Shown here in pieces: positions 8,112-16,675 of a stretch of DNA of 64,000 nucleotides. The translations under genes and the position numbers were made by a program. Where the stretch lies: the NCBI RefSeq assembly GCF_000018425.1, contig NC_010424.1, positions 496,001-560,000 of the forward strand, written 5' to 3'. Below the pieces are notes generated by a model. That model saw only the letters and a list, made by a program, of their open reading frames with translations, did not search any database and was not told the DNA's origin. The first letter of the stretch is position 1. Every line of letters begins with the position of its first letter. The DNA comes from Candidatus Desulforudis audaxviator MP104C (GTDB taxonomy: Bacteria; Bacillota; Desulfotomaculia; Desulfotomaculales; Desulforudaceae).

Positions 8112-8906
8112 TTGGCCGCGCGATCCAAGCGCAAGAAAAAGGAAAAGGGGCCGGAAGCCGAAGCCCCGGTGGCACCGGGTGGTTTCGCCTTCTGGAGGCG
8201 GCGCCTGAGAAATCTGGCGCTGGGGACCCTGGTGCTGGCTGCCGTCGTGTGGCTGTCACTGCCCGCCGTCGGCCGATTTCTGGTCGTGGCGGACAAGCCG
8301 GCGCCGGCGGAGGTCCTGGTGGTGCTCTCCGGCGACCGGGGCGAACGGTTGGAATACGCCTTCCGGCTTTATCAGGAGGGCTTGGCCGACCGCCTCCTGT
8401 TGAGCGGGGGTCCCCTGTACGCCGACCTGACCGAAGCCGACCTACTGCGCCGGCACGCCCTGATGCTGGGGGTGCCCGAGTACAAGATCATTATGGAGCC
8501 CCGGGCGACCAACACCTACCAGAACGCCCTGTACAGCCGGGAGATGATGGAGTACTACGGGCTGGACTCGGCGATCGTGATCTCCTCGCCCTACCATATG
8601 CGCCGGGTCCGCGCGCTGTTCGACGAGGTCTACAGGGGCAGCGACATCCGGCTGGTGTATCTGCCGGTCGAGGACTCCTGGTTCGACCCCGAACGCTGGT
8701 GGGAATCGGCCGCAGGCCGGCGGGTGGTGCTTGCGGAGTACCTCAGGCTGACGATGCTGGTCCTGCCGGAGCAGTGGCGGGCCTTCCTGTACCGCCGCGG
8801 CACGGGCGAGCCTCCGATGCCGGAACGGGCCGGGAGGGACCAGCCCTCGCTGAAAGAGAGACTAGATATTTCGGGTCATTTACGGCCGCCCAACCTTGTA
8901 GTATAG
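8112..8906 (+). CDS. YdcF/SanA-like DUF218 envelope protein
   Basis: One N-terminal membrane helix after a basic, Lys-rich stretch (residues ~33-57: NLALGTLVLAAVVWLSLP), then a DUF218 domain: EVLVVLSGDRGERLEYAFRL, LLLSGGP, the family's EPRATNTYQNALYS block and VISSPYHMRRVRALF. DUF218 proteins (ElyC, SanA, YdcF) act in cell-envelope maintenance; the precise reaction is unsettled. TTG 8112 is inferred from frame and the basic N-terminus; its ribosome site is weak. The sensor kinase gene begins 1 nt after its stop, so the two are probably cotranscribed. Confidence 0.75.
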   Translation: MAARSKRKKKEKGPEAEAPVAPGGFAFWRRRLRNLALGTLVLAAVVWLSLPAVGRFLVVADKPAPAEVLVVLSGDRGERLEYAFRLYQEGLADRLLLSGGPLYADLTEADLLRRHALMLGVPEYKIIMEPRATNTYQNALYSREMMEYYGLDSAIVISSPYHMRRVRALFDEVYRGSDIRLVYLPVEDSWFDPERWWESAAGRRVVLAEYLRLTMLVLPEQWRAFLYRRGTGEPPMPERAGRDQPSLKERLDISGHLRPPNLVV

Positions 8907-8907
8907 T

Positions 8908-10308
8908 ATGATGAAACCAAGTCTACCGGGCTTTTGCGGGGAGAGGACCTGGATTTTGCGTTTGATCCAGCGGATCAGAGCTTATGACAACCCGGTGAGC
9001 AGGATACTGGTGTCCCAGGTTTTCATTTTCGGGGTGCTCCTGCTGGTCAGACCCGGCCTGTGGCCGGTGGTGCTGTTTTTGGTGCCGGCCAACGGCCTGG
9101 CGCTATACTTTGCCCTGCGGGGGCAGCAGGGCGGGCGGAAGATCGTCACGGTAAAGCTCGACGACCAGCCCATCGACCCCACTTTCGAAATCGCCAGCGA
9201 AACACTGCCCTACATGCGCCGGGGGCTCAACGAAGAAAGCGCTAAGAAAACCGCACAGATCATCCAGAAAATCGGCGATGTGCCGGCGGTAGCGATCACC
9301 GACCGGGAGCGTGTGCTGGCCTTCATCGGTCCCGGCTGCGAGAAGCACCCGCCGGGGCGCGAGATCGTCACCCAGGCCACCAAGGAGGTCATCGCCACCG
9401 GTGAGTTGAAGGTGGTGGAGAAGCAGGAGGACCTGAAGTGCCCGGTCCGGGACTGCGAGTGCCCCCTGGCGGGGGCTGTCATCGTGCCCCTTAAGGTGCG
9501 GGATGAGGTCGTGGGCACCATGAAGCTTTACCGGACCGAAAAAGGGCCGATCCCTTCCGGGATCGTCAAACTGGGTGTGGGGATTGGGCAGTTGCTCGGA
9601 TTCCAGATGGAGCTTTCCGAGCTGGACCGGCAGGCCCAGTTGGTGACCAGGGCCGAGCTGGACGCCCTGCGGGCGCAGATCAACCCGCACTTCCTGTTCA
9701 ACACGCTGAATACGATTATCATGTTCAGCCGCACGCATCCCGAGACCGCCCGCCGCCTGCTGATCCGCCTGGCCGCCTTTTTCCGGCACGCCTTCAAGCG
9801 CACCGGGCATTTCAGCACGCTGGCCGAGGAACTGGAATGCGTCGACGCCTACGCGGTCCTCGAAAAGGCCCGTTTCCGCGAGAAGCTGCACGTGGTCCAG
9901 GACGTGGACGAAAGCCTGCTGGACTTTCAGGTGCCTGTACTCACGCTGCAGCCATTGGTGGAGAACGCGGTGAAACACGGGATCATGCCTAAGATGGGGA
10001 ACGGCACGGTGAAGATCACTGTCCGCCGGGCTGGTGCTGAGATGCTGGTGGAGATTACGGACGACGGGGTGGGCGTCCCAGATGAAATCTTGCCGCAGAT
10101 CTTTCAGCCCGGATTCGGTTCGGGCAGCGGCGTGGGTTTGAGCAACGTCAGCGAGCGCCTGAAAAGCTTATTTGGTGCCGAATACGGCCTGAATATAGAC
10201 AGCAAAGTGGGTGTAGGCACCAGGGTGTACTTCCGGATCCCCCTGGTGCAGAGTCCCCAGGAGAAGGGGGTGAACAGGGCCAATGAAGCTAAAAGCCTTA
10301 ATAATTGA
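8908..10308 (+). CDS. LytS-like sensor histidine kinase with GAF domain
   Basis: A 466-residue kinase. One or two membrane segments near residues 30-70 (VSQVFIFGVLLLVRPGLWPV) precede a GAF-like domain (~100-235) with several cysteines (CPVRDCECPLAGAVIVPL). Next is a His_kinase (PF06580) box AQINPHFLFNTLN with phospho-acceptor His261, then the N-box PLVENAVKHGIMPK and G-box GVGLSNVSERLKSLFG of the ATPase domain. It pairs with the LytTR regulator, whose start overlaps its end by 26 nt. The cysteine-bearing GAF hints at a redox or metal signal, which is inference. Confidence 0.88.
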   Translation: MMKPSLPGFCGERTWILRLIQRIRAYDNPVSRILVSQVFIFGVLLLVRPGLWPVVLFLVPANGLALYFALRGQQGGRKIVTVKLDDQPIDPTFEIASETLPYMRRGLNEESAKKTAQIIQKIGDVPAVAITDRERVLAFIGPGCEKHPPGREIVTQATKEVIATGELKVVEKQEDLKCPVRDCECPLAGAVIVPLKVRDEVVGTMKLYRTEKGPIPSGIVKLGVGIGQLLGFQMELSELDRQAQLVTRAELDALRAQINPHFLFNTLNTIIMFSRTHPETARRLLIRLAAFFRHAFKRTGHFSTLAEELECVDAYAVLEKARFREKLHVVQDVDESLLDFQVPVLTLQPLVENAVKHGIMPKMGNGTVKITVRRAGAEMLVEITDDGVGVPDEILPQIFQPGFGSGSGVGLSNVSERLKSLFGAEYGLNIDSKVGVGTRVYFRIPLVQSPQEKGVNRANEAKSLNN

Positions 10309-11047
10309 CGACGAGTACCCGGCCCGCCAGGAATTACGGTACATCCTGGGCAATTTCCCGGAGATCGAGGTCGTGGGTGAGGCGGCCAACGCCCAGGAGG
10401 CGCTGGCCCTGATCCAGGCGCTGGACTATTCCGTCCTGTTCCTGGATATTTCCATGCCGGGAATGGACGGCCTGGAGTTGGGCGCGGCCATTCGCGAGCT
10501 GGAAAGTCCGCCCTACGTGATCTTCGTGACCGCGTACAACGGGTTCGCCTTGAAGGCCTTTGAGGTGGACGCCATCGACTACGTGATGAAGCCGATTGAC
10601 GAGGGCCGCCTGCGGATGGCGATCAACAAGGTGATCCGGGCGACGCAGGAGGTGGCCCCGTGCGCCGAGGCTGTAAACGGGGGCGCTCCGGCCGCCGCCA
10701 AGCCCGCGTTTCGGATTGACCGGATCCCGGCCGAGCGGAACGGGAAGACCATCCTGGTGAGCGAGTCCGACATCGTGTACACCTTTACCGAACAGGACAC
10801 GGTGTACCTCAAGACCTACGACGAGAAGCTCTTAACCCGGTTTACCGTCAAGGAACTGGAGGGGCGGCTGGACCCGAACATCTTTTTCCGTACGCACCGG
10901 TGCTGCGTGGTGAACCTGCGCAAAGTGAAGGAAATCATCCCGCTTTTTAGCGGCACCTACTCCTTGGTGGTGGACGACCGGGAGCGGAGCGAGGTGCCGT
11001 TGAGCCGGGGGCAGGCAAAAAAACTGCGCAAAATTCTCGGATTTTAG
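10283..11047 (+). CDS. LytTR family response regulator
   Basis: A 254-residue regulator. The receiver domain has the acidic pair D9-D10, phospho-acceptor Asp55 (VLFLDISMPG) and the conserved VMKPIDE lysine. A linker rich in Ala/Pro (~residues 125-145) leads to a C-terminal LytTR DNA-binding domain (ESDIVYTFTEQDTVYLKTYDEKL...FFRTHRCCVVNL). It is cognate to the overlapping LytS-like kinase. LytTR regulators in Firmicutes usually control envelope or cell-death genes; the AcpS/NnrDE/Alr genes downstream may or may not be targets. Confidence 0.9.
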   Translation: MKLKALIIDDEYPARQELRYILGNFPEIEVVGEAANAQEALALIQALDYSVLFLDISMPGMDGLELGAAIRELESPPYVIFVTAYNGFALKAFEVDAIDYVMKPIDEGRLRMAINKVIRATQEVAPCAEAVNGGAPAAAKPAFRIDRIPAERNGKTILVSESDIVYTFTEQDTVYLKTYDEKLLTRFTVKELEGRLDPNIFFRTHRCCVVNLRKVKEIIPLFSGTYSLVVDDRERSEVPLSRGQAKKLRKILGF

Positions 11048-11074
11048 TTTTTGAGCGACGCGAGGGAAAGTCTC

Positions 11075-11470
11075 TTGATCCTAGGTATCGGAGTCGATCT
11101 TGTTTCTGTTAAGCGGATCCGGTCGGCGTCGGAACGTACCGGGGGCCGCCTACTGGTGCGCCTTTTCACTCCCGCCGAACGGGATTGCTGCCGGGCGCGC
11201 CGCGCGGCCTACGAGTGCTACGCGGCGCGTTTCGCGGCCAAGGAGGCGGTGTTCAAGGCGCTTGGCACTGGATTTTCCGGCTGCTGCTGGCACGACGTGG
11301 AGATCACCAACGGTCCCGGCGGCGGGCCGGTGGTGGCGCTGACCGGGAGCGCGGCCCGGGTCGCGGCCCGGCGGGGGATCACCGGGGTGCTGCTGTCGCT
11401 CAGCCACGAGGGGGACCAGGCGGTGGCCTTCGCGATCGCCGTCGGCCCCAGCGAAAGTCAAAGAAAGTAG
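11075..11470 (+). CDS. acpS: holo-[acyl-carrier-protein] synthase AcpS
   Basis: Transfers the 4'-phosphopantetheine arm of CoA to acyl carrier protein. The N-terminal ILGIGVDLVSVKRI carries the metal-binding Asp, and the YAARFAAKEAVFKALGTG block carries the second conserved acidic residue and the ACP-contact region. The length (131 aa) is normal. The open frame begins at 11051, but TTG 11075 is preferred because GAGGGAAAG lies 5-10 nt before it and the protein then starts immediately before GIGVDL, as in relatives. Placement next to nnrDE and alr is common in Firmicutes. Confidence 0.9.
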   Translation: MILGIGVDLVSVKRIRSASERTGGRLLVRLFTPAERDCCRARRAAYECYAARFAAKEAVFKALGTGFSGCCWHDVEITNGPGGGPVVALTGSAARVAARRGITGVLLSLSHEGDQAVAFAIAVGPSESQRK

Positions 11471-11478
11471 AAAAGGCT

Positions 11479-11556
11479 CAAAAAGGTGTCAGACATTTTT
11501 GCGCAAAAGGAAAGTCACAGAAGGTCATAAGGAGACTGTCCTCCTTTTTTTCGGAA
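11479..11556. repeat. degenerate copies of the palindromic element before nnrDE
   Basis: AAAAAGGTGTC with imperfect complement (11479-11500), then a second hairpin AAGGAG/CTCCTT followed by six or more T (11529-11552) and TTCGGAAAGGA. The last string recurs at 26950-26967 before glyQ. The first is related to the intact element at 13168-13190; the second may terminate acpS transcription. Confidence 0.55.
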
Positions 11557-11569
11557 AGGATGAGGGTGT

Positions 11570-13168
11570 ATGCGGGTGGTCACCGCGGCCGAAATGCGGG
11601 AGATAGACCGGCGGGCCACCGAGGAGTACGGCGTCTTGGGACTCGTCCTTATGGAGAACGCGGGCCTTAAGGTGTTTGAGTGTGTGCGCCGGGTCCTGGG
11701 CGGGGTGGACGGGAAACAGGTGATAGTCCTGGCCGGAAAAGGGAACAACGGCGGAGACGGGTTGGTGGCCGCCCGCCACCTGCTGCAGCACGGGGCCCGG
11801 GTGAAAGTAATGCTTAGCGGCGAACCCGCGGATGTGACGGGCGATGCGGGCATTAACCTGGAGATCTGGAAGCGGTTGGGGCAGCGGCTGTACCTGATGC
11901 AGGACCGTAACGCCATTCAGCTGCTGCAACTTGCCCTGATGCAGACGGACCTGGTGGTGGACGCGCTCTTCGGCACGGGTTTCCGTGGCGAGATCAGGGA
12001 CCGGGCCCGCAAAGTTATCGAGGCCGTCAACGAGTCGGGCAAACCGGTGGTGGCCGTGGACATCCCGTCCGGGGTGGAGGCCGACACCGGCGCGGTGCGC
12101 GGGCCGGCCATCCAGGCGACCCACACGGTCACGTTCGGTCTGCCCAAGCTCGGGCTGGTCCTGGAACCGGGGGCGGGGAGGACCGGCGAGCTGCACGTGG
12201 CGGACATCTCCCTGCCGCGGCCGCTGGTGGAGGCGGAGGGTGGCCGTTACCTGCTCACTCCGGCGCTCGTTCGGGACTGGCTGCCCCGACGCGAGGCGGA
12301 GGCGCACAAGGGACGATTCGGTCACGTTCTGTTGGTGGCGGGGTCGAGGGGGATGGTCGGCGCGGCCGTTCTGGCCGCCCGCGCGGCGGCTCTGACGGGT
12401 GCCGGGTTGGTTACCCTGGCGGTGCCCCGCAGCATCCAGAACGTGGCCGCCGGTTTCCAGCCGGAGATTATGACCCTGGGATTGCCCGAGACCGGCGCGG
12501 GAACCCTGAGCCGGGCAGCCCGGGAGCAGATCGAGGAGTTCCTGCCGCGTGCCTCCGTGCTCGCCCTGGGTCCGGGACTCACCACCCACCCGGAGACGGC
12601 GGAACTGGTCCGGGAGCTTTTGCCCGGGGTGCGGGTGCCGTGCGTCCTGGACGCCGACGGCCTGAACGCCTTCGGGGGTGGGGAACGGGAGACCGACCGG
12701 AATTCGGCCGGGACGCCCGTCGGAGAGAGCCTCCCGCCCGGCGGCTTCCGGGAGAAACCCGACCTGGTGCTCACGCCGCACCCGGGGGAAATGGCGCGGC
12801 TTCTGGGTTTGAAGAGCGCGGCCGAAGTGCAGGCCGACCGGCTCGGTGTCGCCGAGCGCACGGCCGCCGCCTGGCGGTGCACGGTGGTGCTGAAAGGGGC
12901 CCGCACGCTGGTGGCCGAACCGGGCAAGACTTACATCAACCCGACGGGGAACCCCGGGATGGCCACGGGCGGAACCGGAGACGTTCTGACCGGGGTGATT
13001 GCCGGGCTTCTGGCGCAGGGTCTGGAACCCGGTCCAGCGGCGGCCGCCGCCGCCTTCCTGCACGGGCGGGCCGGCGACCTGGCGGCCGCCGAACGTGGGC
13101 AGGCGTCCCTACTGGCCGGAAACCTGCTGGAGTATCTGCCCGCAGCTTTCCACGAACTCGGCGCCTGA
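11570..13168 (+). CDS. nnrDE: bifunctional NAD(P)H-hydrate epimerase/dehydratase
   Basis: A 532-residue fusion that repairs hydrated NAD(P)H. Residues ~1-215 are a YjeF-N epimerase domain (GLVLMENAGLKVFE, VLAGKGNNGGDGLVAARHL, VDALFGTGFRGE, VAVDIPSGVEADTG). The remainder is the ribokinase-like ADP/ATP-dependent dehydratase (GHVLLVAGSRGMVGAAVLAA, LTPHPGEMARLLG, and NPGMATGGTGDVLTG near the C-terminus, with the catalytic Asp in TGDVL). Both halves are complete. ATG 11570 has a moderate ribosome site. An acidic/Pro-rich insert near residue 370 is slightly longer than usual. Confidence 0.92.
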   Translation: MRVVTAAEMREIDRRATEEYGVLGLVLMENAGLKVFECVRRVLGGVDGKQVIVLAGKGNNGGDGLVAARHLLQHGARVKVMLSGEPADVTGDAGINLEIWKRLGQRLYLMQDRNAIQLLQLALMQTDLVVDALFGTGFRGEIRDRARKVIEAVNESGKPVVAVDIPSGVEADTGAVRGPAIQATHTVTFGLPKLGLVLEPGAGRTGELHVADISLPRPLVEAEGGRYLLTPALVRDWLPRREAEAHKGRFGHVLLVAGSRGMVGAAVLAARAAALTGAGLVTLAVPRSIQNVAAGFQPEIMTLGLPETGAGTLSRAAREQIEEFLPRASVLALGPGLTTHPETAELVRELLPGVRVPCVLDADGLNAFGGGERETDRNSAGTPVGESLPPGGFREKPDLVLTPHPGEMARLLGLKSAAEVQADRLGVAERTAAAWRCTVVLKGARTLVAEPGKTYINPTGNPGMATGGTGDVLTGVIAGLLAQGLEPGPAAAAAAFLHGRAGDLAAAERGQASLLAGNLLEYLPAAFHELGA

Positions 13169-13190
13169 AAAAGGTGTCAGGCACCTTTTT
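13168..13190 (+). repeat. palindromic element, copy C; likely terminator of nnrDE
   Basis: AAAAAGGTG and CACCTTTTT (13168-13176 and 13182-13190) pair around a 5-nt loop containing the GTGTCAGGCAC core, overlapping the nnrDE stop codon. A T tract on the distal side makes it terminator-like. It belongs to the dispersed family seen at 4.1, 11.5 and 26.9 kb. Confidence 0.65.
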
Positions 13191-13198
13191 GGGGTGGG

Positions 13199-14341
13199 AT
13201 GTTTTTGAGAGAGTATTCAGTATGGGCGGAGGTCAACCTGTCCGCCTTGGCCCACAACCTCGGCGAGGTACGCCGGCTGGTCGGATCCGACACCGAGGTG
13301 GCGGCGGTGGTGAAAGCGAACGCGTACGGGCACGGGCTGGTCGAGGTGGCCGGCACGCTGCTGGCGCACGGGGCCGACCGCCTGTGCGTGGCCCGGGTAG
13401 ATGAGGGGGTGGCGCTCCGCGAAGCGGGGATAGACGCCCCAGTACTGGTGATGGGCTTCGTGCCCCCGCCCCTCTACGACACGGCCCTGGACCACGACCT
13501 GACGCTCACGGTCTACGACCCGGAGGCGGCGGCCGAGCTTTCGGCAGCGGCCGCACGCCACGGCCGCCCCGCGCCCGTGCACCTAAAGCTAGACACCGGG
13601 ATGGGTCGCCTCGGCTTGGTCACCGCCGACCGGGACCTGTACCGGAATATTCTGGCCATCGCCTCCCTGCCGCACCTGGAGATCGAGGGCCTGTACACCC
13701 ACTTCGCGAATGCGGACCGGCGGGACAAATCCCACGCCCAGCGCCAACTGGTCGACTTCGTGGAGGTCACCTGCACCCTGGGGCACGACGGGATCGACAT
13801 CGAACTCCTGCACGCCGCCAACAGCGCGGCGCTCATCGACATGCCGGAGAGCCGGCTAAACTTGGTGCGCCCGGGGATCATGCTGTACGGCCTGTACCCG
13901 TCCCCGGAGGTGAAGACGCGGCAGGTCGACCTGCGGCCGGTGATGACCCTGAAAGCCCAGGTGGGCTTTCTGAAGCGGGTGCCCGCCGGGTGGACCGTGA
14001 GCTACGGCTCCACCTACACCACGCCGGCCCCAACGACCCTGGCCACCGTGCCCTGCGGCTACGCGGACGGCTACAACCGCCGGCTTTCGAACCGGGGCGC
14101 GGTTCTGATCCACGGGCGGCGCGCGCCGGTGGTCGGGCGGGTGACCATGGACCAGATCGTGGTCGACGTGGGACACATTCCGGGTGTGGCGGTGGGCGAC
14201 GAGGTGGTGCTGTTCGGAAGGCAGGGAGAAGCGGAACTGCACGTGGACGAGGTCGCCGCGCTGCTCGACACCATCAACTACGAGGTAGTCTGTGCGGTCA
14301 GCGCGCGCGTGCCGCGGGTGTACGTAAGGAACGAAACGTAA
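13199..14341 (+). CDS. alr: alanine racemase
   Basis: PLP-dependent racemase making D-alanine for peptidoglycan, 380 aa. The PLP lysine is Lys39 in AAVVKANAYGHG. The opposite catalytic base is Tyr269 in VSYGSTYTTP. The VPCGYADGYNRRLSNRG and GRVTMDQIVVDVG blocks complete the C-terminal beta domain. It follows nnrDE after 30 nt that contain the palindromic element, so it may have its own promoter or depend on readthrough. The CBS pseudogene is convergent. Confidence 0.93.
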   Translation: MFLREYSVWAEVNLSALAHNLGEVRRLVGSDTEVAAVVKANAYGHGLVEVAGTLLAHGADRLCVARVDEGVALREAGIDAPVLVMGFVPPPLYDTALDHDLTLTVYDPEAAAELSAAAARHGRPAPVHLKLDTGMGRLGLVTADRDLYRNILAIASLPHLEIEGLYTHFANADRRDKSHAQRQLVDFVEVTCTLGHDGIDIELLHAANSAALIDMPESRLNLVRPGIMLYGLYPSPEVKTRQVDLRPVMTLKAQVGFLKRVPAGWTVSYGSTYTTPAPTTLATVPCGYADGYNRRLSNRGAVLIHGRRAPVVGRVTMDQIVVDVGHIPGVAVGDEVVLFGRQGEAELHVDEVAALLDTINYEVVCAVSARVPRVYVRNET

Positions 14342-14363
14342 CGGCTACATAAACTTCAACAGT

Positions 14364-14619
14364 TCAAAGGGCATTCAAGTCGCCGATGACCCAATCCTCC
14401 GCGTCCACGACCGGTAGTTCGGAGAGGCCGCGGGCAACCATCTTCTCCAGTGCCGCCTGGAAGCTGACTTCGGCGGTTACCGAAGAGAGGCGACCGCATC
14501 AGGTCCCCCGCCCGCGCGGATCCAGGTATTGGAGCGGTTTGAAGGGCGAGCAGCGCGTCCTCGCGAACGACCTTCGGTTCGCTGGTGATCAGCCGGTAAA
14601 CATCCCCGACCTTGGGCAC
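14364..14619 (-). pseudogene. broken CBS-domain gene
   Basis: The reading frame starts MPKVGDVYRLITSEPKVVRED, typical of the first strand and helix of a CBS pair. It then loses sense near 14500, and the true tail continues in another frame as LEKMVARGLSELPVVD...GDLNAL, stopping at 14364-14366. The pieces together are too short for two full CBS motifs, so there is a deletion as well as a frameshift. It is last in the DUF1538-PII operon, 1 nt after the PII-like gene, and probably once regulated it by adenylate binding. Confidence 0.7.
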
Positions 14620-14620
14620 T

Positions 14621-14974
14621 TCAGGTCACCTCCGTGTCTTCACCGCAAACCTCGAGCAGGTGCACGATGCCCACGACCTTATCCACGTCCAGGACAAAAC
14701 CGATGCCGGTGCCCGGCTTTTCCAGCTGGCCGGCGTTCACGATGGCCTGCAGGGCCCGGTTGGTCTTGTCACGGTGGATCAGGGTCAGGATGATCTCTTT
14801 TTCGGGCTCGATCGGTATGCCGAGCAGCCGCTTTTGTTCATGCACGCCGCAGCCGCGCCCGTAGAGCACCGTGCCTCCCCGGGCGCCAGCCTCCTTCGCG
14901 GCGGTGAGGATCCGCTCGGCCCAGCCTTTCTTCACGATGGTCACGATCAGTTGGTGTTCCCTACCCACTTTCAT
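14621..14974 (-). CDS. PII-like nitrogen-regulator family protein
   Basis: A 117-residue ferredoxin-fold protein of the PII type: strand HQLIVTIVKKGWAERILTAA, T-loop region AGARGGTVLYGRGCGVHEQK, and C-terminal GTGIGFVLDVDKVVGIVH. The canonical T-loop Tyr51 sequence of GlnB is absent, so it belongs with the divergent PII-like regulators that accompany transporters. ATG 14972-14974 is preferred over GTG 14983 because GGAAGGGG lies upstream. It overlaps the second DUF1538 gene by 14 nt, making it the likely regulator of that transporter. Confidence 0.8.
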   Translation of the reverse strand: MKVGREHQLIVTIVKKGWAERILTAAKEAGARGGTVLYGRGCGVHEQKRLLGIPIEPEKEIILTLIHRDKTNRALQAIVNAGQLEKPGTGIGFVLDVDKVVGIVHLLEVCGEDTEVT

Positions 14975-15698
14975 TGTCCGCACCCCTTCCGCTGTAGATC
15001 AATCCCAGTACTAGTACAGATAATATCGGAGCCAGAGCCACCAGCGCAATCATGCCGAAGCCGTCCAGCAACGGGTTCCGGCCCTCGATACCCGCCGCCA
15101 CTCCTACGGCCAAAGCCATAACGAAGGTGACGGTCATAGGTCCGGTCGCCACCCCGCCGGAGTCGAAGGCCACCGACACGAAGGTCGGCAGGGACGCCCG
15201 GATTAAAATCAGGGCCAGGGCGTAGCCGGGCACCAGGAGGTACAGGAGCGGGATGCCGTAGACAATGCGTAGCATGGCCAGAGCGACGGAAACGGCGACC
15301 CCGATGGACAGGGTATACAAAAGCACCTTCTGCGGGATGTACCCGCCGGACACCTTTTCCACCTCGTAGCTCAAGATCCGGACGGCCGGCTCGGCCACCG
15401 TGGCCACGAAACCGAGCAGTAGGCCGATGGGGACGACGACCCAAACGCCGGGCAGCTGGCCCAGAATCTCACCCAGGGCCTTGCCGGTCGGCAGGAAGCC
15501 CGCATGAACCCCCTGCAGAAAAAGGGCAAGCCCCGCGAAGGCCAACACCATCCCGGCCAGAATGCGCCCGACGGCCTCCACCGGCAGCCGCAGGAACAGG
15601 ACCTGGAAAACCAGGAAGATGACGACGAGGGGCACGAGCGCCTCGGCCGCTTCAAGCAGGGTATGCCCAAACCCCTCAAACACCGCAATCCCCGTCAA
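14961..15698 (-). CDS. DUF1538 membrane protein, second subunit
   Basis: An integral membrane protein of about 245 residues with seven or so hydrophobic helices. The DUF1538 signature region is present: VATVAEPAVRILSYEVEKVSGG and the loop FDSGGVATGPMTVTFVMALAVG. It is a paralogue of the preceding gene (same order of motifs). DUF1538 proteins are predicted transporters with unknown cargo. TTG start overlaps the stop of the upstream gene (TTGA), indicating coupled translation. Confidence 0.82.
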   Translation of the reverse strand: MTGIAVFEGFGHTLLEAAEALVPLVVIFLVFQVLFLRLPVEAVGRILAGMVLAFAGLALFLQGVHAGFLPTGKALGEILGQLPGVWVVVPIGLLLGFVATVAEPAVRILSYEVEKVSGGYIPQKVLLYTLSIGVAVSVALAMLRIVYGIPLLYLLVPGYALALILIRASLPTFVSVAFDSGGVATGPMTVTFVMALAVGVAAGIEGRNPLLDGFGMIALVALAPILSVLVLGLIYSGRGADNESG

Positions 15699-16387
15699 CC
15701 GTAGAACACTCCCAGGAGCATGACCGCGATGATCGGGCCGATAGACGCCAGGGCCACGAAACCGAAGCTGTCGCCAAGCGAGCTTTTCCCGCCCAGCACC
15801 GAGGTCAAGCCGACCCCGAGGGCCAAGATGAACGGCACCGTCATGGGCCCGGTGGTTACCCCGCCTGCGTCAAACGAGATCGGCACGAAGTGCGGCGGCA
15901 CGAAAGCGGAGAGAGCGAACACCGCCAGGTAGCCGGCCGTCAGGATGTAGGCCATTGGGATGCCCAGCACCACTCGCGCCGCGGCGATGGCCAAGAACAC
16001 ACCGACTCCTATGCCGACGAAAGTGACCAGGACGCGCTTGGAGATTTCTCCGTCCGAGACGGCGTCAATCTGGTACGCCAGCACCCGGACGTCGGGTTCG
16101 GCGACGGTGGCCGCGAAGCCGATAAAAAGCGTTAACAACATCAGCAGGACCAGGGAACCCCTCTGCGGCAGTTCGGACCCGATCGCCTCCCCCAGCGGCA
16201 GGAGCCCCACCTTGACCCCCAGCAGGAAGAGCCCGAGGCCGACGGTCACCATCACCACACCGGCCAGGAACTGCAGAATCATTTGCCCCGATCCGTCGAC
16301 GAAGACCAGCATCAGCGCCACGACCAGGACGGCAATGGGCAACACAGCCTGAAACGTCTCGAGGGCGATATGTTTAATATCATCCAT
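15695..16387 (-). CDS. DUF1538 membrane protein, first subunit
   Basis: First gene of the DUF1538-DUF1538-PII-CBS operon. The protein starts MDDIKHIALETFQAVLPIAV and has the repeat-type motifs ATVAEPDVRVLAYQIDAVSDG and FDAGGVTTGPMTVPFILALGVG. The long upstream extension of the frame to 16564 is rejected because GGAAGGA lies 8 nt before ATG 16385-16387 and relatives begin here. Paired DUF1538 subunits with a PII partner suggest a heteromeric, nucleotide-regulated ion or solute transporter; the cargo cannot be deduced. Confidence 0.82.
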   Translation of the reverse strand: MDDIKHIALETFQAVLPIAVLVVALMLVFVDGSGQMILQFLAGVVMVTVGLGLFLLGVKVGLLPLGEAIGSELPQRGSLVLLMLLTLFIGFAATVAEPDVRVLAYQIDAVSDGEISKRVLVTFVGIGVGVFLAIAAARVVLGIPMAYILTAGYLAVFALSAFVPPHFVPISFDAGGVTTGPMTVPFILALGVGLTSVLGGKSSLGDSFGFVALASIGPIIAVMLLGVFYG

Positions 16388-16433
16388 AGATAGACAGTCC
16401 TTCCGGCGTGGTGGCAGGGGGACCCGAACCGGG

Positions 16434-16482
16434 CGCCTGGGGGTTTTGCGCCGCAAACCACCGTCTCGGTGCACTACAGGCG
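16434..16482 (-). promoter_or_regulatory. structured 5' leader of the DUF1538 operon
   Basis: On the minus strand, 47 to 95 nt before the first DUF1538 start, a three-way junction can be drawn. An outer stem CGCCTG/CAGGCG (16482-16477 with 16439-16434) encloses two hairpins: CACCG/CGGTG with a 3-nt loop (16471-16467 with 16463-16459) and a TTTGCG/CGCAAA hairpin (16457-16452 with 16450-16445). Further pairing CCCGGTTCGGG follows (16435-16425). It fits no riboswitch consensus I remember. It could be a riboswitch, attenuator or protein site. Confidence 0.45.
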
Positions 16483-16675
16483 GACACGGGCCATTGGTGG
16501 CCAGGTGCATCCAACCAGTTAACCAGTCTTTATATATATACCGTTTCCGGCCGTTCTCCGTCAAACCGGCTCGCTGGCTCTTTCCAGAGATAAGCAGCCT
16601 TTTTACCGACCGAACTTGAATTTGGACGGTTCGGCCGGGCGTATGCTAGCATGATGGTGTCGGGAGGCGAAGCCG

